Part shown: positions 16,366 through 24,738 of the stretch, piece after piece
Layout of the letters: each line of letters starts with the position of its first letter
Position numbering within the stretch: the stretch's first letter is position 1
NCBI GenBank assembly: GCA_964630925.1
Contig: CAZVZK010000028.1
Coordinates: forward strand, 1 to 64,000
Direction of reading: 5' to 3'
DNA: 64,000 nucleotides
Source: RGDT01 sp964630925
GTDB taxonomy: Bacteria > Planctomycetota > Planctomycetia > Gemmatales > Gemmataceae
Made by a program: the position numbers and the translations under genes
The notes under the pieces: model-generated
The model's input: only the letters and a program-made list of their open reading frames with translations
The model's database searches: none
Told to the model about the DNA's origin: nothing

Positions 16366-18114
16366 TCACTCCTCGCCCTCCGGCGCCGCCGCCGTCCCCG
16401 GCATCGGCAGCGGCGCCGTCGCCGGCAGCGTGTACCGCTTGCCCACCTCCCCCTTGATCGCCTCCCGCGACCCCGCCGCGTCCAGGCCCTCCTGCTCGAT
16501 CCGCTCCGCCTCCGCCGCCAGCTCCTCGTCCTTGATCGCCTCGCGGAACCACCGCGACACGTCCCCCTGCTGCAGATGCCACGACCACGTCGCGTCGTCC
16601 ACGCCCTCCGCGATCTGCAAGAACAGGAACAGGTTCTGCGCCCGCAGCTTCAGCTTCTTCTCCGGGCCGGTGAACCAGAAGCTCCGGTCCGGCGGCAGCT
16701 CGCCCTCCGCGTACTTCCGCACGTGCCGCCGCCGCTGCGCCGTCGCCGGCTTGAGCTTGACGCGCACCGCCGTCCCCGCGTCCGACCACACGACGACCTC
16801 CCCGTCCTCCACCGCCTCCGGCACGTCCGGCGGCACCGAGTGGCCCGCCGCCTCGGCGAATTGCACGAGCGTCTCGCGCGGCTTGCCCACCGCGATCACG
16901 GTGCTGACGTGGGCCAACGCCTCCGCCGCCACCTGATCCGGGTGGACGGTGATGAAGACGACGCGATCCATCTCCGCCGGGAAGGCGATCCGCCCCGGCT
17001 GCCATGACGCCGGCAACAGGTGATGCGCCTCGTCCAACACGATCCAGTGCGGCCTGCCCGTCTTCCCACGCATCGCCAGCAAGCGCGGCAGCAGCGACAG
17101 GAAGAACGGCGGCCGGTCCGCCAGCGGCACCCCGATCATGTTCACGATCACGCTATTCGCCGGCACCTCCAGCAGCCCCATCACCTCGTCCGCCGACGGC
17201 GGCGTCTTGCCGCCGCAGGTGAACGCCCCCTCCATGCCCTCGTAGTCCCCCTCGGGGTCGATGATGCAGAACTGGTAGCCGTGCTCGGTCAGCCGCTCCA
17301 GCAGCGCCGACGCGGCCGTCGATTTCCCGCTGCCCGACGGCCCGCAGATCAGCACACCCCGCGCGTCCGGGGCCAGAGACACGTCGGTGTTGGCCTCGCT
17401 GCGTCCCAGCGGCAGATAGTGCCGCTTGAGACGCTTGCGCAGCGGTGCCAGGTCGTCCGCGATGACGGCCTCAATCAGCTCGGTGACGCCCGCCCCGTGG
17501 TGGCCGCGCGTCACCCAGTCGGCGCGGTCCTTGATCGCCGGCAACGCGTTAGCGACGGCCACCGCGCACTCGCAGATCGACAGGAACGCATGATCGTTCT
17601 CGGCGTCGCCCACGCCCGCCACCTCGTGCGCCGACAGGTGCAGGTCGGTGAGGGCGGCGCGCAGCCCGCTCGCCTTGTTCACCCCGGACGGCAGCACCAT
17701 GACGGCGTCCTTGTTGAAGATCACCTGCATCTCCAGGCCCTGGCGGTGGATCACGTCGAGGACCGCCGTCTCGTGCGGCACCCAGGTCGCCACGATGCTC
17801 CGCCCTACCGAGATCGGCCCGACGCCGCGCTTCCGCAGCTCCGCCACGAACTCCGGCGGCGGCGGCTCCGCCAGCAGACGCGTGTCGCCGTCGGAGGGGC
17901 GGTAGATCAGGGCGCCATTCTCCGCGACGACGAGGTCGAAGAGGTGCAGGTGCGGGCAGACCCTCATCAGGTCGTCCAGCTCGCGCCCCGTGACCATCAG
18001 GAGCTTGCGCCCCGTCGCCCGCAGCCGCCCGAGGGCGGCGAGGGTCGCCTCGTCGATCGCCCCGTCGTGGGCCAGGGTGCCGTCGTAATCGCAGGCGATG
18101 GCGTGATAGCGCAT
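16366..18114 (-). CDS. HAD phosphatase fused to a HerA/VirB4-like P-loop ATPase
   Basis: 582 residues from the ATG at 18114. Residues 1-220 form a Cof-type (HAD-IIB) phosphatase with CDYDGTLAHDG (Asp9, Asp11), VTGREL, Lys147 in VNKASG, and GDAENDH at 169-175. After a linker, residues 240-500 form an ATPase with Walker A GPSGSGKST (258-266), a CIIDPEGDY strand typical of DUF87/HerA-like ATPases, and Walker B WIVLDEAHH (Asp361, Glu362). The C-terminal 80 residues carry charged helices. A sugar-phosphate-type phosphatase tied to a DNA/protein-pumping type of ATPase is unusual. What the two activities do together is unknown. The next gene upstream diverges. Confidence 0.85.
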   Translation of the reverse strand: MRYHAIACDYDGTLAHDGAIDEATLAALGRLRATGRKLLMVTGRELDDLMRVCPHLHLFDLVVAENGALIYRPSDGDTRLLAEPPPPEFVAELRKRGVGPISVGRSIVATWVPHETAVLDVIHRQGLEMQVIFNKDAVMVLPSGVNKASGLRAALTDLHLSAHEVAGVGDAENDHAFLSICECAVAVANALPAIKDRADWVTRGHHGAGVTELIEAVIADDLAPLRKRLKRHYLPLGRSEANTDVSLAPDARGVLICGPSGSGKSTAASALLERLTEHGYQFCIIDPEGDYEGMEGAFTCGGKTPPSADEVMGLLEVPANSVIVNMIGVPLADRPPFFLSLLPRLLAMRGKTGRPHWIVLDEAHHLLPASWQPGRIAFPAEMDRVVFITVHPDQVAAEALAHVSTVIAVGKPRETLVQFAEAAGHSVPPDVPEAVEDGEVVVWSDAGTAVRVKLKPATAQRRRHVRKYAEGELPPDRSFWFTGPEKKLKLRAQNLFLFLQIAEGVDDATWSWHLQQGDVSRWFREAIKDEELAAEAERIEQEGLDAAGSREAIKGEVGKRYTLPATAPLPMPGTAAAPEGEE

Positions 18115-18232
18115 GTAACTGCCTCGTGTGGAAGCGGGGCTCTCATCCCTGGGCCGGCTGGCCGGATGGCGCGCCGCTTGCAGACCGTTCTGCTGTGATG
18201 GTAGGCAACTCGCGCACCAAGGAGCATCCTCA

Positions 18233-18970
18233 ATGGCAACACTCGCGGCCCGCATCCTCCCACGCACCAACGTCGGCAGCATCGAACGGTGGGCCTCGCT
18301 GCTCACCGGCGGCATCCTCGTCGCCGGCGGCGCCAACACCCGCGACCCCGTCGGCCAGGCCACCTGCCTCGCCCTCGGCGGCGCCTTGCTCTGGCGTGGC
18401 GCCAGCGGCAACTGCGCCCTGTACTCCGCCGCCGGCATCGACACCGCCCACGAGAAGGGCGAGGCCACCGCCGTCCGCGCCGGCCACGGCTTCAAGGTCG
18501 AGGAGAGCGTTACCATCAACAAGCCCGCCAACCAGCTCTACGCCTACTGGCGCAAGCTCGAGCAGCTCCCCACCTTCATGACCCACCTCAAGGAGGTCAA
18601 GGACCTCGGCAACGGCAAGTCGCACTGGGTGGCCACGGGGCCGATGGGCGTCGAGGCCAGCTGGGACGCCGAGATCGTCAACGACAAGGCCAACGAGCTG
18701 ATCGCCTGGCGCTCCGTCGAGGGCAGCCGCGTGGACACCGCCGGGTCCGTCCACTTCACCCCCGCCCCGGGCGGCCGCGGCACCGAGGTGCGCGTCGCCC
18801 TCAAGTACGACCCGCCCGGCGGGCAGGTCGGCGCCACCCTCGCGTGGCTGGCCGGCGCGTCGCCCGAGTCCATGATCCGCGAGGACCTGCGCCGCTTCCG
18901 CCAGTTGATGGAGGCCGGCGAGCTCCCCACAACCTCCGGCCAGCCCACGGGACGCGGGAGGGCGAAATGA
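18233..18970 (+). CDS. SRPBCC (START/cyclase-dehydrase-like) protein with N-terminal membrane domain
   Basis: 245 residues. AAGGAG at 18219-18224 fixes the ATG. Residues 15-70 are a DUF2892-like pair of hydrophobic segments (WASLLTGGILVAGGANT, then CLALGGALLWRGASGNC). Residues 85-230 are an SRPBCC ligand-binding fold (VEESVTINKPANQLYAYWRK, with a LEQLPTFMTHLKEV helix). These proteins bind hydrophobic small molecules. TTGCAG (18178-18183), 18 bases, then TAGGCA is a possible promoter. It is the first gene of an operon: its stop overlaps the next start as ATGA. Confidence 0.85.
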   Translation: MATLAARILPRTNVGSIERWASLLTGGILVAGGANTRDPVGQATCLALGGALLWRGASGNCALYSAAGIDTAHEKGEATAVRAGHGFKVEESVTINKPANQLYAYWRKLEQLPTFMTHLKEVKDLGNGKSHWVATGPMGVEASWDAEIVNDKANELIAWRSVEGSRVDTAGSVHFTPAPGGRGTEVRVALKYDPPGGQVGATLAWLAGASPESMIREDLRRFRQLMEAGELPTTSGQPTGRGRAK

Positions 18971-20146
18971 AGGCACTCTGCTGGTGGGGCCAGGGGGACG
19001 TGCGCGTCGAGGACGTGCCCGACCCCACGATCCTCAACCCCCGCGACGCCGTCATCAAGGTGACCCTCACCGCCATCTGCGGCTCCGACCTGCACCTCCT
19101 CAACGGCTACANNNNNNNNNNACATGCCGGGCATGCACCCCGGCGACATCCTCGGCCACGAGTTCATGGGCGAGGTCGTCGAGCTGGGGCCGGCGGTCAA
19201 GAACCTCAAGAAGGGCGACCGCGTCGTGGTCCCCTTCACCATCGCGTGCGGCAACTGCCTGCCCTGCTCCGGGAAACTGTGGTCGCTCTGCGACAACAGC
19301 AACCCCAACGCAGGCACCCTCGAGAAGCTCTACGGCTACAGCGGCAGCGGCCTCTTCGGGTACACCCACCTCTACGGCGGCTACGCCGGCGGGCAGGCCC
19401 AGTACGTCCGCGTGCCGTTCGCCGACGTGGGGCCGTTCAAGGTCCCCGCCGGCATCCCCGACGAGAAGGTGCTGTTCCTCACGGACATCCTCCCCACGGG
19501 GTACATGGCCGCGGAGAACGCCGCCATCAAGAAGGGCGACACCGTCGCCGTCTGGGGCTGCGGCCCCGTCGGCCTGTTCGCCATCAAGAGCGCCTTCCTG
19601 CTCGGCGCCGAGAAGGTCCTCGCCATCGACCCCGTCCAGGGCCGCCGCGAGAGGGCCCGCGCCCTGGGGGCCGAGGTCATCGACTCCGCCACGGAGCCGG
19701 TGCTGCAGGCCGTCCACGACAGGACGGGCGGGCGCGGGCCGGACTCGTGCATCGACGCCGTCGGCCTGGAGGCCCACGGCACGAGCGTCGGCGAGGTCTA
19801 CGACCGCGTCAAGACCTCGCTGATGCTCGCCACCGACCGCCCCAACTGCCTGCGGCAGGCGATCATGGCCTGCAAGAAGGGCGGCACGGTGTCGATCCCC
19901 GGCGTCTACGGAGGCCTCCTCGACAAGCTGCCGATGGGGGCGGCGTTCGCCAAGGGGCTGACGATGCGCATGGGCCAGACCCACGTCCACAGCTACCTGG
20001 CCCCGCTCTTGGAACGCATCGTCAAGGGCGAGATCGACCCCTCTTTCGTCATCTCGCACCGCTTCCCGCTCACGCAGGCCGCCGAGGCCTACCAGCACTT
20101 CCGCGACGAGAAGGACGACTATGTCAAATGCGTCCTGACGCCCTAG
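18967..20146 (+). CDS. Zinc-dependent alcohol dehydrogenase, interrupted by an assembly gap
   Basis: About 390 residues. The N-terminal part (MKALCWWGQGDVRVEDVPDP, with catalytic CGSDLHLLNGY) stops at the N run at 19112-19121. The protein resumes in another frame at 19124 with MPGMHPGDILGHEFMGEV. Structural zinc cysteines are in CGNCLPCSGKLWSLC. The NAD-binding Rossmann motif is VAVWGCGPVG, followed by VLAIDPVQGRRERAR. It belongs to the formaldehyde/threonine-dehydrogenase-like group of medium-chain dehydrogenases. The frame break comes from the arbitrary 10-base gap; 9 or 12 bases would restore it. It overlaps the SRPBCC gene by 4 bases. Confidence 0.88.
19112..19121. other. Assembly gap (10 Ns) inside the dehydrogenase gene
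   Basis: Ten undetermined bases follow codon NGY plus one base. The reading frames on either side differ by one, so the true gap length is not 10 but a value congruent to 0 modulo 3, such as 9 or 12. Related proteins have only a few residues between the NGY and the GDILGHE motifs. Confidence 0.97.
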
Positions 20147-20160
20147 GTCGGATCGGCGGA

Positions 20161-20261
20161 GCCGGGGGCGGCAGCCCCGTAGGGCAGGCTGCCAGCCTGC
20201 CTTCGGTGGTGGCAGGCTGGCAGCCTGCCCTACGTCGGGGAGCCGGGGGCGTTAGCCCCGG
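20161..20261. repeat. Perfect 23-base palindromic repeat with flanking GCCGGGGGC words
   Basis: 20179-20201 and 20211-20233 are perfect inverted repeats (GTAGGGCAGGCTGCCAGCCT plus GCC) with a 9-base loop. They are flanked by GCCGGGGGCGGCAGCCCC (20161-20178) and GCCGGGGGCGTTAGCCCC (from 20242). This has the look of a REP-like element. It sits between two co-oriented genes of one apparent operon, so it may fold in the transcript and weaken read-through. Confidence 0.9.
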
Positions 20262-20316
20262 AGTGAAGCGCCACCCGCCCCAGCAGATCCGCAGCCGCCC
20301 TGAAACGGAGGCCTTC

Positions 20317-20856
20317 ATGAGGTCCCTATCGCTGGCACTGTGCGCCACCGCCCTGACGGCCGGGGCGGCGGCCCTCGCCCAGAAGGACAAGGATTCCAGG
20401 GAGGGGTTCAACGACATCGGCTTCGTGAAGTCGGCGTACTCCGCCGGGCTGCACGAGGAGCGCGTGGGCAAGTTGGCCGCCATGAAGAGCGGCTCCGGCC
20501 CGGTCCGCCGCCTGGGGGAAAAGATCGCGGCCGACCACGCCGCCGCGAACGAGGGGCTGATCCGCCTCGCTGCCACGCTGAAGACCGAGCTGCCCTCCGG
20601 CCCCGAGAAGCTCCAGAAGGACGAGCTCGGCCGGCTTTCGAAGTTGGAGGGGAAGGCGTTCGATCTCGCCTTCGCCCGCCACCTGATCGACGGGCACGAG
20701 AAGAGCATCAAGGCGTTCGAGGAGGCACGCAAGGAGTCCCGGCAGAAGGACGTGCGTGACTTCGCGGAGAAGCAGCTGCCCACGCTCCGCGAGCACCTGC
20801 GCGAGGCGAAGCTGTTGGGCGCGGTACCGGCCAGGGGATCGGGGGAAGGGCGATGA
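20317..20856 (+). CDS. Secreted DUF4142 protein
   Basis: 179 residues. ACGGAG at 20305-20310 precedes the ATG, and the N-terminus is a signal peptide (MRSLSLALCATALTAGAAAL, then AQ). The mature part is a ferritin-like helical bundle typical of DUF4142: FVKSAYSAGLHEERVGKLAA, GEKIAADHAAANEGLIRLA, FARHLIDGHEKSIKAFEEA and AEKQLPTLREHLREA. DUF4142 proteins are exported and often sit beside general stress genes; their reaction is not known. The stop overlaps the next start as ATGA. Confidence 0.88.
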   Translation: MRSLSLALCATALTAGAAALAQKDKDSREGFNDIGFVKSAYSAGLHEERVGKLAAMKSGSGPVRRLGEKIAADHAAANEGLIRLAATLKTELPSGPEKLQKDELGRLSKLEGKAFDLAFARHLIDGHEKSIKAFEEARKESRQKDVRDFAEKQLPTLREHLREAKLLGAVPARGSGEGR

Positions 20857-21869
20857 ATGCACTGCTGCAAATGGGCGCGCTGGCGCTGGGCGGCTGGTGG
20901 GCCTGGCGCAACCTGCTGATGTCTCGCTACGACTTCCGCGGCAAGAACGTCCTCGTCACGGGCGGGTCACGCGGCCTGGGGCTGGTGCTCTCACGCCAGC
21001 TCGTCGCACGCGGCGCGTCCGTCGCCATCTGCGCACGCGACCAGGAGGAGCTGCGTCGGGCGTTCGACGACATCCGGGCGCGCGGGGGCCGCGTGGTCGC
21101 CGTGCCCTGTGACGTGACCGACCAGTCGAGCGTCCGACGCATGGTGGCCGAGGCACGCTCGCGCCTCGGCGAGATCGACGTGCTCGTGAACAACGCGGGG
21201 ATCATCGGCGTCGGCCCGATGGAGGAGATGACGCTCGAGGACTTCGAGCGGGCGATGAAGACGCACTTCTGGGGGAGCCTGTACGCCATCCTCGAGGTGC
21301 TCCCAGCGATGCGCGCCCGCAAGGCCGGCCGCATCGTCAACATCTCGTCCATCGGAGGCAAGGTCGCCGTCCCGCACCTGCTGCCCTACTCGGCCAGCAA
21401 GTTCGCCCTCGTGGGGCTGTCGAACGGCCTGCGGGCCGAGCTGCTCAAGGACGGGGTGGTGGTGACGACGGTCTGCCCCGGCCTGATGCGCACGGGCAGC
21501 CACCTCAACGCCGAGTTCAAGGGCCAGCACGATCGCGAGTACGCCTGGTTCGCCCTGGGAAACTCCCTCCCCGGCCTCTCGATCAGCGCCGAGGACGCGG
21601 CGGCGGCCATCCTCGACGCCAGCTCCCGCGGCGACGCCGAGGCCGTGCTGACCCTGCCGGCCAAACTCGCCGTCCTGATGCAGACGCTGATGCCCGACCT
21701 CACGGAGGGGCTGCTGTCCGTGGCCGAGCAAGTGGTCATGCCCGGGCCCGGCGGGATCGGCAAGGCGTCGGCGAAGGGCAGCGAGAGCCGCGGCGTGCTG
21801 CCCGGGTGGGTGACGACGCTCACCGATGACGCGGCCAAACGCAACAACGAGCTTGCGGCGGCGCGTTGA
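20853..21869 (+). CDS. Short-chain dehydrogenase/reductase with N-terminal membrane anchor
   Basis: 338 residues. A hydrophobic N-terminus (MNALLQMGALALGGWWAW) may anchor it in the membrane. The classical SDR core follows: cofactor loop TGGSRGLG at 36-43, NNAG at 113-116, catalytic Ser in NISSIGG, and Tyr179-x3-Lys183 in YSASK. The C-terminal 90 residues extend beyond the usual fold. It is the last gene of the SRPBCC-dehydrogenase-DUF4142-SDR cluster. The set suggests redox handling of a hydrophobic alcohol or aldehyde bound by the SRPBCC protein, which is inference. Confidence 0.9.
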   Translation: MNALLQMGALALGGWWAWRNLLMSRYDFRGKNVLVTGGSRGLGLVLSRQLVARGASVAICARDQEELRRAFDDIRARGGRVVAVPCDVTDQSSVRRMVAEARSRLGEIDVLVNNAGIIGVGPMEEMTLEDFERAMKTHFWGSLYAILEVLPAMRARKAGRIVNISSIGGKVAVPHLLPYSASKFALVGLSNGLRAELLKDGVVVTTVCPGLMRTGSHLNAEFKGQHDREYAWFALGNSLPGLSISAEDAAAAILDASSRGDAEAVLTLPAKLAVLMQTLMPDLTEGLLSVAEQVVMPGPGGIGKASAKGSESRGVLPGWVTTLTDDAAKRNNELAAAR

Positions 21870-21877
21870 GACGCGCC

Positions 21878-22444
21878 TCACTTGCGCCGGCGTTCGTCGA
21901 TCTCGGCGAGGACGGCCTGCATGGCGGCCAGCCCGTTCCCCCCCTCGCGCGTGACCTCGAAGTTGTCGCGCAGCCCGGGGTTGTCGAGGTTAGGCACCGC
22001 GCAGACGAAGCGCCACGATGCCCCGCTCAGGTGCGTCAACTGCTGCCACTCGACGCCCCGCGACCGCAGATGCGCCTGCACCGACTCGAAGGTGGCCGGG
22101 CCGGCGGGCGCGAACCCTGTGGGCGTGATCGCCGCGGGCTTCGCGGCAGGCTTCGGGGCCGTGGCACGCGGGGCCCCGAGCGTGACCCCCGCGGAGGGCG
22201 TTTTCGTCGCGCCACCCGGCGCGGTGAGCGAGGCCGGGCTGGCCTTCTTGTCGCCGGGCGGGGCGGGCGGCAGCGGCTCCTTGGGGGCGGCGGAGTCCCC
22301 GTCCGTTGAAATGGTCGTCCCCTTCTCGGGCAACGCCGGGCCCGGCAGCAGCGGGTCGTTGGGGCGCTCGGCGGACGGCAGCTGCCTGCCGGCGCATCCG
22401 GCGAGGAGCAACAGGGCGGACAGGACACAGGCCGCGCCGCGCAT
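21878..22444 (-). CDS. Lipoprotein with Pro/Ala-rich linker
   Basis: 188 residues from the ATG at 22444. The lipobox is clear (LSALLLLAGC, Cys16). Residues 25-125 form a low-complexity Pro/Ala/Lys linker, as in cell-wall-spanning tethers. The last 60 residues form a small conserved-looking domain (FESVQAHLRSRGVEWQQLTH, then WRFVCAVPN, and finally MQAVLAEIDERRRK). I do not recognise that domain. The gene ends 8 bases after the convergent SDR gene and diverges from the dehydrogenase at 22571. Confidence 0.78.
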   Translation of the reverse strand: MRGAACVLSALLLLAGCAGRQLPSAERPNDPLLPGPALPEKGTTISTDGDSAAPKEPLPPAPPGDKKASPASLTAPGGATKTPSAGVTLGAPRATAPKPAAKPAAITPTGFAPAGPATFESVQAHLRSRGVEWQQLTHLSGASWRFVCAVPNLDNPGLRDNFEVTREGGNGLAAMQAVLAEIDERRRK

Positions 22445-22480
22445 CGCCCCCCTCCCCCCCTTTTCGGGCACCTGATGTCC

Positions 22481-22508
22481 TTGACGCACCCCGCCCGGAC
22501 GATACAAC
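22481..22508 (+). promoter_or_regulatory. Candidate promoter of the isocitrate/tartrate-dehydrogenase-like gene
   Basis: TTGACG (22481-22486) and TACAAC (22503-22508) are separated by 16 bases and lie 62 bases before the ATG at 22571. The -35 match is good and the -10 match moderate. Confidence 0.45.
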
Positions 22509-22570
22509 TTGCCCTTTGGCCGGCGGGCCGGATTCGGGCAGCGTGATAACGTGCGGGCCGGGAGAAAGCA

Positions 22571-23629
22571 ATGACAGTTTCTCGCATCGCCGTCATCGGC
22601 GGCGACGGCATCGGGCCGGAGGTGATCGAGCAGGCCATCCGCGTCGCCGACGCCGCGCTCGCGAAGCACGGCGGCAAGGTCGAATGGCACCGCCTGCCGT
22701 GGTCCGGCGAGCATTACAAGAAGACGGGCTGGATGCTCCCGCACGACGGCTGGGAGGTCCTCGCCAATCACGACGCCGTCTTCCTCGGGGCCATCGGCCA
22801 CCCGGAGGTCCCGGACCACATCACGCTGCACGGCCTTCTCTTGCCGATGCGCCGGCGCTTCGACCAGTACGTCAACCTCCGTCCCGCGTACCTCTTCGAC
22901 GGCGTGCAGTCGCCCCTGCGCGACAAGGCGCCGGGCAGCATCGACATGCTCGTCTTCCGCGAGAACACCGAGGGCGAGTACGCCCCCATCGGCGGCCGCC
23001 TCTACACCGGCACCGAGAACGAGATCGCCATCCAGACCAACACCTTCACCCGCCGCGGATGCGAGCGCATCATGCACGCCGCCTTCGAGGGCGCCCGCAA
23101 GCGCCGCAAGAGGGTGACGAGCATCACGAAGTCCAACGCCCAGCAGTTCGGCATGGTCCTGTGGGACGAGGCGTTCAAGGACGTGTCCAGGCACTACCCG
23201 GACGTTCAAACCTCCTCCCTCCTGGTGGACGCGGCGGCCATGGACTTCGTGCGCAAGCCCGAGGCGTTCGACGTGGTGGTGGCGAGCAACCTCTTCGGCG
23301 ACATCCTCACCGACCTGAGCGCCGCCGTCACGGGGAGCATCGGCCTCGCCGCCTCCGCCAACATCAACCTGGAGCGGGCGTGGCCGAGCATGTTCGAGCC
23401 GGTCCACGGCAGCGCCCCGGACATCGCCGGCAAGGGCATCGCCAACCCGCTGGCGGCGGTCCTGTCGGCGGGGATGCTGCTGGAACACCTGAAGCTGGAG
23501 GCGGCGAGCAAGGCGGTGCATGCCGCCGTGGCGAAGGTGCTGAAGGCCGGCGAGGTGAGGACGCCGGACCTGGGCGGCAAGGCGACGACCACCCAGATGG
23601 GCGACGCCGCCGTCGCCGCCGTAGGATAA
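22571..23629 (+). CDS. Isocitrate/isopropylmalate dehydrogenase family, tartrate/D-malate type
   Basis: 352 residues, the family's normal length. The fold is clear: IAVIGGDGIGPEVI, the substrate-binding Arg region FRENTEGEYAPIGGR, Lys in TSITKSNA, the metal Asp residues in SNLFGDILTDL, and the NAD-binding EPVHGSAPDIAGKGIANP. The segment HITLHGLLLPMRRRFDQYVN with NLRPAYLF is typical of tartrate/D-malate dehydrogenases (TtuC/DmlA) rather than leucine-pathway LeuB. No leu genes are nearby, which agrees. It would oxidise and decarboxylate a 2-hydroxy diacid with NAD. Confidence 0.88.
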   Translation: MTVSRIAVIGGDGIGPEVIEQAIRVADAALAKHGGKVEWHRLPWSGEHYKKTGWMLPHDGWEVLANHDAVFLGAIGHPEVPDHITLHGLLLPMRRRFDQYVNLRPAYLFDGVQSPLRDKAPGSIDMLVFRENTEGEYAPIGGRLYTGTENEIAIQTNTFTRRGCERIMHAAFEGARKRRKRVTSITKSNAQQFGMVLWDEAFKDVSRHYPDVQTSSLLVDAAAMDFVRKPEAFDVVVASNLFGDILTDLSAAVTGSIGLAASANINLERAWPSMFEPVHGSAPDIAGKGIANPLAAVLSAGMLLEHLKLEAASKAVHAAVAKVLKAGEVRTPDLGGKATTTQMGDAAVAAVG

Positions 23630-23806
23630 GAGGGCTCACCGCAGACACACACAGGGTACGGGGGAAGCACAGAGGGAGCGAGGAGAGGGGAAAGACCAGG
23701 GCCTGACTCCTGCCACCGACCTCCCCGCTCGCCTTCCTCGCCCCCCTCCTCTCTGTGTCCTCTGTGCCTCTGTGGTGAATCCGCTTTCACCCGCGGAGGA
23801 GGTCCG

Positions 23807-24724
23807 GTGGAGAGCGTCTTCCTGCGAGCGCTGCACGCGGAGCCTGCCGACCTGACGGCCCGGCTCGCCCTCGCCGACTGGCTGGAGGAGCAGGGCCGCG
23901 ACGGCCAGGCCGAGCTGACACGCCTGCACGCCCGCCAGCTCCAGGGCGTCGGCACCCTCAAGGAGCTGACCCGCATCAACGCGCTGCTCCGCGCCAGGGT
24001 GTCGCCCGTCGTGCCGGAGGTCGCAGGCCCGTTCGGCATGCGCTTCGCCCTCATCCCACCCGGGACGTACCACACCCAGACCGGCTCGGTCACCATCAGC
24101 CGGCCCTTCTACCTCGGCGTCCATCCCGTCACCCAGGCGCAGTACACGGCGGCCACGGGCGAGAGCCCGTTCCACTTCAGCTCCCGCCGCGCCGAGTGCG
24201 CTAGCGTGGATGTGGGGGAGCTGGCCGCCGAGAGCGTCAACTGGGAAGAGGCGGCGGAATTCTGTACGCGGCTGTCGAAGCGCCACAAGGGCCGACGGTA
24301 TCGCCTGCCGACGGAGGGCGAGTGGGAACGCGCCTGCCGCGCCGGGGCGGCCCACCTCCAGAAGTTCCACACGGGCAAGTCCCTCGGCCGGCAGGCCAAC
24401 TACGACGGCAAGTACGGCGGACGCAAGGGGCTGTACCTGAAGAGGACGAGCGCCGTCGGGGAGTACCCACCCAACGCCTTCGGCCTGTACGATATGCATG
24501 GGAACGTCTGGGAGTGGTGCGCCGACTGGTTCGGCAGCCGCCCCCCCGAAGGCGTCGACCCCACGGGGCCGAGGTCGGGCCGCGAGCGCGCCACACGCGG
24601 CGGCTGCTGGGACGGCCTGGCGACGGCGTGCTGGACGGACTACCGCATCGGCCACGCGCCCACCTACCGCAATTACCACCAGGGCCTCCGCGTCGCCCTC
24701 GACTGGCCCGCGGGCGACAAGTAA
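23807..24724 (+). CDS. TIGR02996-SUMF1 protein, first of a tandem pair
   Basis: 305 residues. The start is a GTG preceded by GGAGGAGG. Residues 1-50 are a repeat-companion TIGR02996 domain (FLRALHAEPADLTARLALAD, then WLEEQGRDGQAELTRL). Residues 70-300 are a SUMF1/formylglycine-generating-enzyme-like domain with RLPTEGEWERACRAG and FGLYDMHGNVWEWCADW. The usual two catalytic Cys are not both present: in RGGCWDGLATACW the second is kept, the first is Gly, and an extra Cys follows RGG. It is therefore probably not a copper FGE. The next gene is a paralogue 14 bases downstream. Confidence 0.88.
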   Translation: MESVFLRALHAEPADLTARLALADWLEEQGRDGQAELTRLHARQLQGVGTLKELTRINALLRARVSPVVPEVAGPFGMRFALIPPGTYHTQTGSVTISRPFYLGVHPVTQAQYTAATGESPFHFSSRRAECASVDVGELAAESVNWEEAAEFCTRLSKRHKGRRYRLPTEGEWERACRAGAAHLQKFHTGKSLGRQANYDGKYGGRKGLYLKRTSAVGEYPPNAFGLYDMHGNVWEWCADWFGSRPPEGVDPTGPRSGRERATRGGCWDGLATACWTDYRIGHAPTYRNYHQGLRVALDWPAGDK

Positions 24725-24738
24725 CCACAGAGGGCGGG

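Noticed and set aside
22306..23706. Long forward frame overlapping the lipoprotein and dehydrogenase genes
   Set aside because: Arg/Gly-rich shadow of the dehydrogenase in another frame.
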